The notes under the pieces are model-generated. The model was not told the origin of the DNA and made no database searches. It saw nothing but the letters and a program-made list of their open reading frames with translations. Shown piece by piece: positions 42,042 through 51,107 of a stretch of DNA of 64,000 nt. The DNA is taken from assembly GCF_900102675.1 (NCBI RefSeq), contig NZ_FMYX01000003.1:463015-527014 (forward strand), given 5' to 3'. Positions within the stretch are counted from its first letter, which is position 1, and every line of letters begins with the position of its first letter. This DNA comes from Pseudomonas guariconensis (GTDB lineage: Bacteria; Pseudomonadota; Gammaproteobacteria; Pseudomonadales; Pseudomonadaceae). The translations under genes and the position numbers were made by a program.

Positions 42042-43565
42042 ATGTCGATTGCCGAAAGAATCATCATCGCCGAAGCGCCTATGCGCTGGCAGGATGTGGT
42101 AGCCGTGGCGCGGCATGGGGCGAAGCTTGAGCTGGCCCCATCGGCCTGGGCGCGGATCGAGAACGCCCAGGCGATCGTCCAGCGCATCGTTGCCAGCGGT
42201 GAGCGCGCCTATGGCGTCAATACCGGGCTTGGCGCCCTGTGCAATGTGTCGTTGCAGGACGAACAACTCAGCCAGCTGTCGCGCAACACCTTGCTCAGCC
42301 ATGCCTGCGGCGTGGGTACGGCGCTGTCGGACGAACAGACCCGGGCGATCATGTGCGCGGCGATCATCAATTTCTGCCAGGGCCGTTCCGGCTTGCAGCG
42401 CAAGGTGGTCGAGGCGCTGCTGACGCTGCTCAACGAGCACATCACCCCGCAGGTGCCGAAACAGGGTTCGGTGGGCTACCTGACCCACATGGCCCATATC
42501 AGTATCAGCTTGTTGGGCGTCGGCCTGGTCAGCTACCGTGGCCAGATCGTGCCGGCGCAGCAAGCCTTGGCCGAGGTCGGCCTGTCACCGCTGAAACTGG
42601 GAGCCAAGGATGGTCTGTGCTTGGTCAACGGCACCCCGTGCATGACCGGCCTGGCCTGCCTGTCCCTGGACGACGCCACGCGCTTGAGCCAATGGGCCGA
42701 TGTCATCGGCGCCATGAGCTTCGAGGCCCTGCGTGGCCAGTTCGATGCCTTCGACCCTGAAATCATCGCGATGAAACCGCACCCGGGCATGCAGCGTGTG
42801 GGCAGCAACTTGCGCCGCCTGCTGGACGGCAGCGAGATCATTGCCAGCAGCCGTGGCATTCGCACCCAGGATGCCTTGAGCATTCGCTCGATTCCGCAGG
42901 TGCATGGCGCCGCGCGCGATCAGTTGGCACACGCGGCGCGGCAGATCGAGACCGAACTCAACTCCTCTACCGACAACCCGATGTTGCTGGGTACACCCGA
43001 GTCGTACCGGGTGGTTTCCCAGGCCAACCCGCACGGCCAGTCCGTGGCCATGGCGGCCGACTTGCTGGCCATCGCGGTGGCCGAGATCGGGGCCATTGCC
43101 GAGCGTCGTCTCGATCGCCTGATCAACCCGTTGGTAAGCGGTTTGCCGGCTTTTCTGGTCAGCCAACCGGGTGTGAATTCGGGCATGATGATTGTTCAGT
43201 ACGTGGCCGCTTCACTCTGTGCTGAAAACCGTCAGCTGGCACAACCGGCAGTCATCGACAACTACGTCACCTCCGGGCTGCAGGAGGACCACTTGAGCAT
43301 GGGCACCAATGCCGGGTTGAAGCTGCACCGGGCTCTGGAGAACTGTACGCAGATCCTCGCCATCGAATACCTGTTGGCGGCCCAAGCGTTCGAGTTTCTC
43401 AAGCAGCAACGCTTTGGCGCCGGTACCCACATTGCCTGGCGGTTGTTGCGCGAACGGGTCCCGGCCTATGCCCAGGACCGTTGGCTGGCCCCGGATATCG
43501 CCAGCAGTGCATCGATCCTGAAGGATCCGGTCCTGCTTGGCGCTGCGTTCCCCGACCTGTTGTGA
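42042..43565 (+). CDS. Histidine-ammonia-lyase-fold enzyme lacking the MIO triad, probable ergothionase-type lyase
   Basis: 507 residues, the length of HutH. Many family residues are kept: Tyr57 in AYGVNTGLG, NGTPCMTG, QDALSIRSIPQVHG, SSTDNPMLL, SQANPHGQSVAMAAD and QEDHLSMGTNAG. However, where HutH has GSVG-ASG-DLAPLAHMA, this protein reads GSVGYLTHMAH (residues 142-152), with the Ala-Ser-Gly that cyclises to the MIO electrophile absent and the loop shortened. Ergothionase, which removes trimethylamine from ergothioneine, is a known lyase of this fold without MIO because trimethylamine is already a good leaving group. The gene follows a betaine importer. Predicted reaction: betaine of histidine or thiohistidine to a urocanate-type product plus trimethylamine. 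The exact substrate is an inference. Confidence 0.7.
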   Translation: MSIAERIIIAEAPMRWQDVVAVARHGAKLELAPSAWARIENAQAIVQRIVASGERAYGVNTGLGALCNVSLQDEQLSQLSRNTLLSHACGVGTALSDEQTRAIMCAAIINFCQGRSGLQRKVVEALLTLLNEHITPQVPKQGSVGYLTHMAHISISLLGVGLVSYRGQIVPAQQALAEVGLSPLKLGAKDGLCLVNGTPCMTGLACLSLDDATRLSQWADVIGAMSFEALRGQFDAFDPEIIAMKPHPGMQRVGSNLRRLLDGSEIIASSRGIRTQDALSIRSIPQVHGAARDQLAHAARQIETELNSSTDNPMLLGTPESYRVVSQANPHGQSVAMAADLLAIAVAEIGAIAERRLDRLINPLVSGLPAFLVSQPGVNSGMMIVQYVAASLCAENRQLAQPAVIDNYVTSGLQEDHLSMGTNAGLKLHRALENCTQILAIEYLLAAQAFEFLKQQRFGAGTHIAWRLLRERVPAYAQDRWLAPDIASSASILKDPVLLGAAFPDLL

Positions 43566-43974
43566 CAGATGTAAGCGCCTGACGCTCCCATGGCTTCGAA
43601 TCGTGCAGGTCACATGCCGATGCAATATCGGCAAAGTGCCAGCTGAGAGAGCGTTGGGCGTGACAATCGTTCTTCTGCTTGGCGGCGTTGTGCTTTGGCT
43701 TTGGAAAACCAAGGCGCCGCAAGACGCCAGGCAGATTCGATCGCAGAGGTACCATCCCCGCGTCGGTTTCAGAATGAGCCCTGTCGCTTGGGCGCAACCT
43801 TCCAGCGCCAGGGGTGCCATGCTTGCAGGATGCCTACGGACCCACTGCGCGCAGACGCAGGGCCTAGGTACGGAGGGCGCCCGGTGACCATGTGACCGTG
43901 ACATGGACGGTGCGCCGCAGCAGAAGACGCCGGACGCTTGCCCTGCAGCGGTCCGTGATGCCGAGGTCCGCTGT
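43566..43974 (+). other. Intergenic region before the formate dehydrogenase operon
   Basis: 409 bases without a convincing gene. One notable element is an imperfect hairpin around 43680-43725 (GGCGGCG ... TTTGGAAAACCAA ... CGCCGC). It probably carries the promoter of the fds operon and the 3' end of the lyase message. The longer frame open from 43903 is discounted as N-terminal extension. Confidence 0.4.
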
Positions 43975-44457
43975 ATGCCTGAAGAGACGCTTCACCTGCC
44001 ATTGATCCAGCGCGTGCTGGAGCGCTACAAGGACACCGCCGGTGCCTTGCTGCCGATCCTCCATGCCATCCAGGAAGACGCAGGCTACGTGCCTGACGTC
44101 GCCGTCCCTGAAATCGCCCATGCCCTGAACCTCAGCCTGGCTGAGGTGCGCGGGGTGATCAGCTTCTATCACGATTTCCGTACGTCGCCCCCGGCGCGCC
44201 ATACCTTGCGCCTGTGCCGGGCCGAGTCCTGCCAGAGCCGGGGCGCCGAGGCGCTGGCCGCGCAATTGCGTGAGCAGTTGGCGCTGGACGATCACGGCAC
44301 CACCGCCGATGGCGCCATCAGTCTGCGGCCGGTGTATTGCCTGGGTGCGTGCGCCTGTTCGCCAGCCCTGGAACTGGACGGGCAACTGCACGCGCGCCTG
44401 ACCCCTGAGCGCCTGAGCGCCTTGGTCAACGGCTGCCGGGAGGAAGAAGCATGCTGA
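43975..44457 (+). CDS. fdsG: NAD-dependent formate dehydrogenase gamma subunit (FdsG)
   Basis: 160 residues from the ATG at 43975 with GAGG upstream; an open frame reaches 43903. It is NuoE-like: helical N-terminal domain (YKDTAGALLPILHAIQEDAGYVP) and thioredoxin-like domain with the 2Fe-2S cysteines C-x4-C (CRAESC) and C-x3-C (CLGAC). It passes electrons from the alpha subunit to FMN in FdsB. It overlaps fdsB by seven bases. Confidence 0.92.
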   Translation: MPEETLHLPLIQRVLERYKDTAGALLPILHAIQEDAGYVPDVAVPEIAHALNLSLAEVRGVISFYHDFRTSPPARHTLRLCRAESCQSRGAEALAAQLREQLALDDHGTTADGAISLRPVYCLGACACSPALELDGQLHARLTPERLSALVNGCREEEAC

Positions 44458-46010
44458 AGCTATTCGTTCCGTGCGATTCGGTCGCCCGCGCGGTAGGCGC
44501 CGACCAGGTCGCCGACGCACTGGCCCGCGAGGCCGAGCGCCGACAGCTGCCGGTGGACATTCAACGCACCAGCTCTCGCGGCCTCTATTGGCTGGAGCCG
44601 CTGGTCGAAGTGGAACAAGCCGGCGAGCGCCTGGGCTTTGGCCCGGTTGCCGCCGAGGATGTGCCGAGCCTGCTGGATGCCTTGGTGAGCGAGCCGGCGG
44701 GCCATTCGTTGGCCCTTGGGCCGGTGGCCGAGATCCCTTATCTGAAAACCCAGCAGCGCCTGCTGTTCGCCCGTGCCGGTATCACCCGGCCCTTGTCGCT
44801 CGAGGACTACCGCGCCCACGGGGGCTTCGAAGGCCTGACCCGGGCCGTGGCGCTCGATGGCGCGGACGTGGTCGCGGCGGTGCTCGACTCTGGCCTGCGT
44901 GGCCGGGGTGGTGCGGCATTCCCGGCAGGTATCAAGTGGCGCACCGTACGTGACGCGCAGGCTGCGCAGAAGTACGTGGTCTGCAATGCCGACGAAGGTG
45001 ACTCCGGCACGTTCGCCGACCGCATGCTGATGGAAGGCGACCCCTTCCTGCTGATCGAGGGCATGGCCATCGCCGGCCTGGCCGTCGGCGCCACCAAGGG
45101 CTACATCTATGTGCGTTCGGAGTATCCGGATGCGATCCGTGCACTGAATGCCGCTTTCGACATCGCCCGCGCGGCAGGCTACCTGGGCGATGACGTCGCC
45201 GGCAGCGGCCTGGCCTTCGACCTGGAAGTGCGGGTCGGCGCCGGCGCCTATATCTGCGGCGAGGAAACCGCGCTGCTCGAGTCCATCGAGGGCAAGCGGG
45301 GGATCGTGCGGGCCAAGCCACCGTTGCCAGCCCTCGAAGGCCTGTTCGGCCTGCCAACCTTGGTGCACAACGTGCTCACCCTGGCCTCGGTGCCGGTGAT
45401 CCTGGCTAAGGGTTCGGCGTTCTATCGCGACTTTGGCATGGGCCGCTCGCTGGGCACCATGCCGTTCCAACTGGCTGGCAACATTCGCCACGGTGGGCTG
45501 GTGGAGCGTGCCTTCGGTCTTACCCTGCGTGAGTTGGTGGAAGGCTACGGTGGCGGCACGGCCAGTGGCCGGCCGCTCAAGGCCGCACAGGTGGGCGGGC
45601 CGTTGGGCGCCTGGGTGCCGCCCAGTGGCTTCGACACGCCGCTGGACTACGAGGCCTTCGCTGCCATGGGCGCGATGCTGGGTCATGGCGGTGTGGTGGT
45701 AGCTGACGACACGCTGAACATGGCCAGCATGGCCCGCTTTGCCTTGCAGTTCTGCGCCGAGGAATCCTGCGGCAAATGCACCCCTTGCCGGATCGGCTCG
45801 ACCCGCGGCATGGAAGTGGTGGATCGGCTGATCGCCAGCACCGACATGGCCGAGCGTGAAGACCAGGCGCTGTTGCTGCGCGACCTGTGCGACACCCTGC
45901 AGTACGGCTCGCTCTGCGCCATGGGCGGGATGACCTCGTATCCGGTGGCCAGTGCCCTCAAGTATTTCCCTGCTGACTTCGGTCTGACCACCACGGAGGC
46001 CGCCCAGTGA
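44451..46010 (+). CDS. fdsB: NAD-dependent formate dehydrogenase beta subunit (FdsB)
   Basis: 519 residues. A thioredoxin-like N-terminal part (about 1-110) is fused to the NuoF-like flavoprotein. Motifs: GRGGAAFPAGIKW for FMN/NAD binding, CNADEGDSGTFADR, GAGAYICGEETALLESIEG and the 4Fe-4S site ESCGKCTPCRIG. It reduces NAD+ with electrons from formate. ATGA overlap with fdsA. Confidence 0.94.
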   Translation: MLKLFVPCDSVARAVGADQVADALAREAERRQLPVDIQRTSSRGLYWLEPLVEVEQAGERLGFGPVAAEDVPSLLDALVSEPAGHSLALGPVAEIPYLKTQQRLLFARAGITRPLSLEDYRAHGGFEGLTRAVALDGADVVAAVLDSGLRGRGGAAFPAGIKWRTVRDAQAAQKYVVCNADEGDSGTFADRMLMEGDPFLLIEGMAIAGLAVGATKGYIYVRSEYPDAIRALNAAFDIARAAGYLGDDVAGSGLAFDLEVRVGAGAYICGEETALLESIEGKRGIVRAKPPLPALEGLFGLPTLVHNVLTLASVPVILAKGSAFYRDFGMGRSLGTMPFQLAGNIRHGGLVERAFGLTLRELVEGYGGGTASGRPLKAAQVGGPLGAWVPPSGFDTPLDYEAFAAMGAMLGHGGVVVADDTLNMASMARFALQFCAEESCGKCTPCRIGSTRGMEVVDRLIASTDMAEREDQALLLRDLCDTLQYGSLCAMGGMTSYPVASALKYFPADFGLTTTEAAQ

Positions 46011-48892
46011 TCAATTTCTTCGACCCCACCAACGACCTCGACCTGGGAACCCCCGCCCGCGAAAGCGACGTGCAGGTCAGCCTGGTCATCGATGGCCGTG
46101 AGATCAGCGTGCCTGCCGGCACCTCGGTGATGCGCGCCGCGGCCTTGCTTGGCACCACCATTCCCAAACTGTGCGCCACCGACAGCCTGGAAGCCTTCGG
46201 CTCCTGCCGCATGTGCATGGTCGAAATCGAGGGCATGCGCGGCTACCCGGCTTCGTGCACGACGCCGGTGAGCGAAGGCATGGTGGTGCGGACCCAGACC
46301 TCGCGCCTGGCCGATCTGCGGCGCAATGTCATGGAGCTGTACATCTCCGACCACCCGCTGGACTGCCTGACCTGTTCGGCCAACGGCAACTGCGAATTGC
46401 AGACGGTCGCGGGCCAGGTCGGCCTGCGCGAGGTGCGCTACGGCTACGACGGTGCCAACCACCTGAAGGAGAAGAAGGACGTCTCCAACCCGTACTTCGA
46501 CTACGAGCCGAGCAAGTGCATCGTCTGCAGCCGCTGCGTGCGCGCCTGCGAAGATATCCAGGGCACCTTCGCCCTGACCATCACCGGTCGTGGTTTCGAG
46601 TCCCGCGTGGCGGCTGCCGGTGGTGACGACTTCCTGAGCTCCGAGTGCGTATCCTGCGGCGCCTGCGTGCAGGCCTGCCCGACCGCGACCCTGAGCGAGA
46701 AGAGCCTGATCCAGCTGGGCCAGCCCGAGCGCGCGGTGATCACCACCTGCGCCTACTGCGGCGTGGGCTGTTCGTTCCGCGCCGAGATGAAGGGCGACCA
46801 ACTGGTGCGCATGGTCCCGGACAAGAACGGCGGCGCCAACCACGGCCACGCCTGCGTCAAGGGCCGCTTCGCCTGGGGCTATGCGACCCACCCGGATCGC
46901 GTCACCAAGCCGATGATCCGCAAGCACATCAACGACCCGTGGCAAGAGGTCAGCTGGGACGAGGCGGTCAACTATGCCGCCAGCGAGTTCCGGCGTATCC
47001 AGCTCAAGCATGGACGTGACTCCATCGGCGGCATCACCTCCAGCCGTTGCACCAACGAAGAAGCGTACCTGGTGCAGAAGCTGGTACGCGCCGCTTTCGG
47101 CAACAACAACGTCGATACCTGCGCGCGGGTGTGCCATTCGCCGACCGGTTATGGCCTCAAGCAGACCCTGGGCGAATCCGCCGGTACCCAGAGCTTCGAC
47201 TCGGTGATGCAGGCCGATGTGATCCTGGTGATCGGCGCCAACCCCACCGACGCCCACCCGGTGTTCGGCTCTCAGCTCAAGCGCCGGCTGCGCCAGGGCG
47301 CGCGGCTGATCGTCATCGACCCACGGCGCATCGACCTGGTGGATTCGCCCCACGCCCGCGCCGAGTTGCACCTGCAACTGCGTCCGGGTACCAACGTGGC
47401 CATGCTCAATGCCCTGGCCCATGTGATCGTCACTGAAGGCTTGGTGGACCAGCCGTTCGTCGATGCTCGCTGCGAGGCGCAAGACTTCGCCCGCTGGCGT
47501 GATTTCGTCAGCCTGCCGGAAAACGCCCCGGAGACGCTTGGCCCGGTGTGCGGCGTGCCTGCCGAGCAGATCCGCGAAGCCGCCCGCTTGTACGCCACCG
47601 GCGGCAACGCGGCGATCTACTACGGCCTGGGGGTCACCGAGCACAGCCAGGGCAGTACCGCGGTGATGGGCATCGCCAACCTGGCCATGGCCACCGGCAA
47701 CGTCGGCCGTGAAGGCGTGGGCGTGAACCCGCTGCGGGGACAGAACAACGTGCAGGGCTCCTGCGACATGGGCTCGTTCCCTCACGAGCTGCCGGGCTAC
47801 CGGCACATCTCCAACGAAACCGTGCGCGCCGAGTTCGAACAGGCCTGGGGCGTGACCCTGCAGCCTGATCCGGGCCTGCGCATCCCCAACATGTTCGAGG
47901 CGGCCCTCGATGGCAGCTTCAAGGCGCTCTACTGCCAGGGCGAAGACATCGCCCAGAGCGACCCCAACACCCAGCACGTCACCGCGGCCTTGATGGCCAT
48001 GGAGTGCGTGGTGGTGCAGGACATCTTCCTCAACGAGACGGCCAAGTTCGCCCACGTGTTCCTGCCGGGCAGCTCCTTCCTGGAGAAGGACGGCACCTTC
48101 ACCAACGCCGAGCGCCGCATCTCGCGGGTGCGTAAGGTCATGGACCCGCTGGCCGGCAAGGCCGACTGGGAAGCCACCGTCGCCCTGGCCAACGCCCTGG
48201 GCTATCGGATGGACTACCGTCATCCGTCCGAGATCATGGACGAAATCGCGCGCCTGACGCCGACTTTCCACCGGGTCAGCTATGCCGAGATCGACCGCCA
48301 TGGCAGCTTGCAATGGCCGTGCAACGACGCAGCGCCCGACGGCACCCCGACCATGCACATCGACCAGTTCGTGCGTGGCAAGGGGCGCTTCATGCTCACC
48401 GGCTACGTGCCTACCGACGAGAAGGTCAACAGCCGCTTCCCGCTGCTGCTGACCACTGGCCGTATACTCAGCCAATACAACGTCGGCGCCCAGACCCGAC
48501 GTACCGGCAACGTCGCCTGGCACGCCGAAGACCGCCTGGAGATCCACCCCAACGACGCCGAGGCTCGTGGTATCAGCGATGGCGATTGGGTGGGCGTGGG
48601 CAGCCGGGCAGGGCAGACCGTACTGCGGGCCAAGGTCAGTTCCCGCGTAGCACCGGGGGTGGTGTACACCACCTTCCACTTCCCCGAATCCGGCGCCAAC
48701 GTGATCACCACCGACAACTCCGACTGGGCCACCAATTGCCCTGAGTACAAAGTGACGGCGGTAGAGGTGGTCAAGGTGTTCCAGCCCTCGGAATGGCAGA
48801 AGCGTTACCAGGCGTTCAGTGACGAGCAACAGCGCCTGCTCAAGGAGCGTCGCCAGGCCGAGAAATCCGAGAAAGCCGAGGTGCGTCGATGA
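46007..48892 (+). CDS. fdsA: NAD-dependent formate dehydrogenase alpha (catalytic) subunit (FdsA)
   Basis: 961 residues. Order: N-terminal 2Fe-2S ferredoxin domain (CATDSLEAFGSCRMC), a His/Cys 4Fe-4S domain (HPLDCLTCSANGNC), two 4Fe-4S clusters (CIVCSRCVRACE, CVSCGACVQACPT), then the molybdopterin domain with its own cluster (CAYCGVGCSF). The metal-ligating residue is Cys376 in ARVCHSPTGYG, so this is a cysteine rather than a selenocysteine enzyme. It oxidises formate to CO2 in the cytoplasm. Coupled to fdsD by an ATGA overlap. Confidence 0.95.
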   Translation: MINFFDPTNDLDLGTPARESDVQVSLVIDGREISVPAGTSVMRAAALLGTTIPKLCATDSLEAFGSCRMCMVEIEGMRGYPASCTTPVSEGMVVRTQTSRLADLRRNVMELYISDHPLDCLTCSANGNCELQTVAGQVGLREVRYGYDGANHLKEKKDVSNPYFDYEPSKCIVCSRCVRACEDIQGTFALTITGRGFESRVAAAGGDDFLSSECVSCGACVQACPTATLSEKSLIQLGQPERAVITTCAYCGVGCSFRAEMKGDQLVRMVPDKNGGANHGHACVKGRFAWGYATHPDRVTKPMIRKHINDPWQEVSWDEAVNYAASEFRRIQLKHGRDSIGGITSSRCTNEEAYLVQKLVRAAFGNNNVDTCARVCHSPTGYGLKQTLGESAGTQSFDSVMQADVILVIGANPTDAHPVFGSQLKRRLRQGARLIVIDPRRIDLVDSPHARAELHLQLRPGTNVAMLNALAHVIVTEGLVDQPFVDARCEAQDFARWRDFVSLPENAPETLGPVCGVPAEQIREAARLYATGGNAAIYYGLGVTEHSQGSTAVMGIANLAMATGNVGREGVGVNPLRGQNNVQGSCDMGSFPHELPGYRHISNETVRAEFEQAWGVTLQPDPGLRIPNMFEAALDGSFKALYCQGEDIAQSDPNTQHVTAALMAMECVVVQDIFLNETAKFAHVFLPGSSFLEKDGTFTNAERRISRVRKVMDPLAGKADWEATVALANALGYRMDYRHPSEIMDEIARLTPTFHRVSYAEIDRHGSLQWPCNDAAPDGTPTMHIDQFVRGKGRFMLTGYVPTDEKVNSRFPLLLTTGRILSQYNVGAQTRRTGNVAWHAEDRLEIHPNDAEARGISDGDWVGVGSRAGQTVLRAKVSSRVAPGVVYTTFHFPESGANVITTDNSDWATNCPEYKVTAVEVVKVFQPSEWQKRYQAFSDEQQRLLKERRQAEKSEKAEVRR

Positions 48893-49104
48893 GCGGTCAT
48901 GACAGCCTGGTCAAGATGGCCAACCAGATTGCCCAGTACTTTGCCAGCGAGCCTGACCGGGCGCTGGCAGTGCAGGGCGTGAGGCAGCATTTGCAAAGCT
49001 TCTGGACGCCGGCGATGCGTCGGCAGTTGGGGGAGCGACTGCAGGCTGATGGCGGGGAGGGGGTGGATCCGTTGGTGAAGGAGGCGCTGCAGCAGGCGGC
49101 GTGA
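48889..49104 (+). CDS. fdsD: Formate dehydrogenase delta subunit (FdsD)
   Basis: 71 residues, small and helical, with KMANQIAQYFASEPD and the HLQSFWTPAMRRQL motif conserved in FdsD. It helps in assembly or stability of the complex. It ends the operon; no fdsC/fdhD chaperone gene is in this window. Confidence 0.92.
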   Translation: MSGHDSLVKMANQIAQYFASEPDRALAVQGVRQHLQSFWTPAMRRQLGERLQADGGEGVDPLVKEALQQAA

Positions 49105-49120
49105 GGCCGTAGACCAGCAG

Positions 49121-49157
49121 GGCTGCTTTGCAGTCCGATCGCGGGGCAAGCCGGTGC
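49121..49157. repeat. Degenerate REP-like element
   Basis: CAGGGCTGCTTTGCAGTCC followed by GATCGCGGGGCAAGCCGG resembles the REP units of fluorescent Pseudomonas. A partner GTCCCGCGAT lies 25 bases further on. It separates the fds operon from the next gene. Confidence 0.5.
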
Positions 49158-49283
49158 GCAGGTTAGGCGCTTCGACGTGTCCCGCGATTGGCGCCTGGCA
49201 AACATGAAAAGTCCGTCATGGATGCCAGATAAATCGTCGGGGAATGCTACGCTCGCAAAAACCTCGCAAATGGATACCCCGCT

Positions 49284-51101
49284 ATGGACATGAACTGGCA
49301 CCAGGCCCTGCAAGAAAGCCTGAGCTGGCTCGCAATCGCCTCCATCATCACCCTCATCGGTTTCACCGCCGCTGGCGCTTTGGCGGTGCGTTTTACGCGT
49401 TGGGGGCGTCAATTCTGGTCCCTCGCCGGGCCTTACTTCAGTTTCAGACGCAGTTGGCGCCCGCTGTTGGTGTTTGCCCTGTTGCTGGTGCTGACGCTGT
49501 TCTCGGTGCGCCTGAACGTGCTGTTCTCGTTCTGGTACAACGGCTTCTACAGCGCCTTGCAGGCCCTGGACCAGACAGCCTTCTGGTACCTGCTGGGCGT
49601 GTTCGCGGTGCTGGCCACCATCCATGTGCTGCGCTCGCTGTTCACCTATTACGTCACCCAGGCGTTCAACATTGATTGGCGTGTCTGGCTCACCGAGCGC
49701 CTGACCGCAGACTGGATGAAGGGCGATGCCTATTACCGCGGGCGGTTTCTCGCCGAGCCGGTGGACAACCCTGACCAGCGTATCGAACTGGACGTCAACG
49801 CGTTCGTCACAGGTTCGGTGTCCTTGGCCTTGGGCGCCGTCAGTGCGCTGGTCTCGCTGGTGGCGTTCACCGCGATCCTGTGGGGGCTGTCGGCGCCCTT
49901 GACGCTGGGTGGGGTGGAAATCCCCCGGGCGATGGTATTTGCGGTGTACCTGTATGTGATCGTCGCCACGTGGATCGCATTTCGCCTCGGGCGGCCGCTG
50001 ATCCGCCTGAATTTCTTGAATGAAAAACTCACCGCGAACTTCCGTTATGCCCTGATGCGCCTGCGTGAAAACGCTGAGAACATCGCTTTCTACCAGGGTG
50101 CTCAGGTCGAGCGGGGGACCTTGCTGGGACGCTTTGGCGCACTGATCGTCAACGTCTGGGCGCTGGTCTATCGGAGCCTGAAGTTCAACGGCTTCAACCT
50201 GGGCATCAGCCAGGTCGCCGTGGTGTTTCCGTTCATTCTCCAGGCGCCGCGGTTCTTCAGTGGGGCGATCAAGCTTGGGGATGTGATGCAGACCTCCCAG
50301 GCGTTCGGCCAGGTTCAGGATTCGCTGTCGTTCTTCCGTGAGTCCTACGACACGTTTGCCCAATATCGCGCCACTCTTGACCGTCTCACCGGGTTTCTCG
50401 ACGCCAACCAACAGGCCAGCACGCTTCCTCGGGTAACCACCCAGGAGCAGGCGCAGGGGCTGGAGATCGCCGGCTTGCAGGTATTGCGCCCGGACGGCCA
50501 TACGCTGATCGCCGACCTGGACCTGCGTCTGCGTGCCGGCCAGGCGCTGTTGATCAAAGGGCCTTCGGGCAGCGGCAAAACCACCTTGCTGCGCGCCCTG
50601 GCTGGCCTGTGGCCTTATGCCGAGGGTGAGGTCAGACGGCCGCTGGGCAACCAGGCGTTGTTCCTGTCGCAGCGCCCATACGTGCCGTTGGGTGACTTGC
50701 GGACCGCTATTGCTTATCCCGCGCCTGCGACAGCCGCAGACGATGCGCGCATGCAACAGGCCCTGCGTCAAGTCAACCTGGCCCACCTGGCCGAGCGCCT
50801 GGAGGTCAGCAACGATTGGTCGAACATTCTCTCGGTGGGCGAGCAGCAGCGCCTGGCCTTCGCACGGTTGTTGTTCAACCGGCCACAGGTCGTGTTCCTC
50901 GACGAGTCCACCTCAGCGATGGATGAAGGGCTGGAGCATGCGTTGTATTCATTGCTGCGCTCCGAAATGCCTGACACCTTGCTGGTCAGTGTCGGACACC
51001 GCAGCACGCTGGCGACGTTCCACACTCACCGCCTGGAAATGGATGGGCAGGGTGCTTGGTCGTTGCTTGAACAGCAGCCGACCCAAGACGTGCTGGCTTA
51101 G
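49284..51101 (+). CDS. ABC transporter, fused permease/ATPase of the SbmA/BacA-YddA type
   Basis: 605 residues. Membrane domain at about 1-340 with six hydrophobic segments and the family signature FNIDWRVWLTERLTADWM, ATPase domain at about 390-600 with Walker A KGPSGSGKTT near 425 and Walker B VVFLDESTSAMDEG. It belongs to the ABC_membrane_2 family that moves peptides, cobalamin or long-chain acyl compounds. Substrate is not predictable. It converges with the MFS gene, six bases apart. Confidence 0.85.
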   Translation: MDMNWHQALQESLSWLAIASIITLIGFTAAGALAVRFTRWGRQFWSLAGPYFSFRRSWRPLLVFALLLVLTLFSVRLNVLFSFWYNGFYSALQALDQTAFWYLLGVFAVLATIHVLRSLFTYYVTQAFNIDWRVWLTERLTADWMKGDAYYRGRFLAEPVDNPDQRIELDVNAFVTGSVSLALGAVSALVSLVAFTAILWGLSAPLTLGGVEIPRAMVFAVYLYVIVATWIAFRLGRPLIRLNFLNEKLTANFRYALMRLRENAENIAFYQGAQVERGTLLGRFGALIVNVWALVYRSLKFNGFNLGISQVAVVFPFILQAPRFFSGAIKLGDVMQTSQAFGQVQDSLSFFRESYDTFAQYRATLDRLTGFLDANQQASTLPRVTTQEQAQGLEIAGLQVLRPDGHTLIADLDLRLRAGQALLIKGPSGSGKTTLLRALAGLWPYAEGEVRRPLGNQALFLSQRPYVPLGDLRTAIAYPAPATAADDARMQQALRQVNLAHLAERLEVSNDWSNILSVGEQQRLAFARLLFNRPQVVFLDESTSAMDEGLEHALYSLLRSEMPDTLLVSVGHRSTLATFHTHRLEMDGQGAWSLLEQQPTQDVLA

Positions 51102-51107
51102 CGGGGC

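Noticed and set aside
42042..43565. Plain histidine ammonia-lyase (HutH) annotation
   Set aside because: The Ala-Ser-Gly triad needed for the MIO cofactor is absent and the neighbours are betaine-transport genes, not hutU/hutG/hutI.
43537..43974. Open frames between the lyase and fdsG, including the 5' extension of fdsG
   Set aside because: Irregular composition and no ribosome site; FdsG homology begins near the ATG at 43975.
45683..48829. Open frame of 1048 codons on the minus strand opposite fdsA/fdsB
   Set aside because: It is the mirror of GC-rich codon bias in fdsA; composition is rich in His, Val, Gly and Arg without domain motifs, and the plus-strand FdsA is unmistakable.
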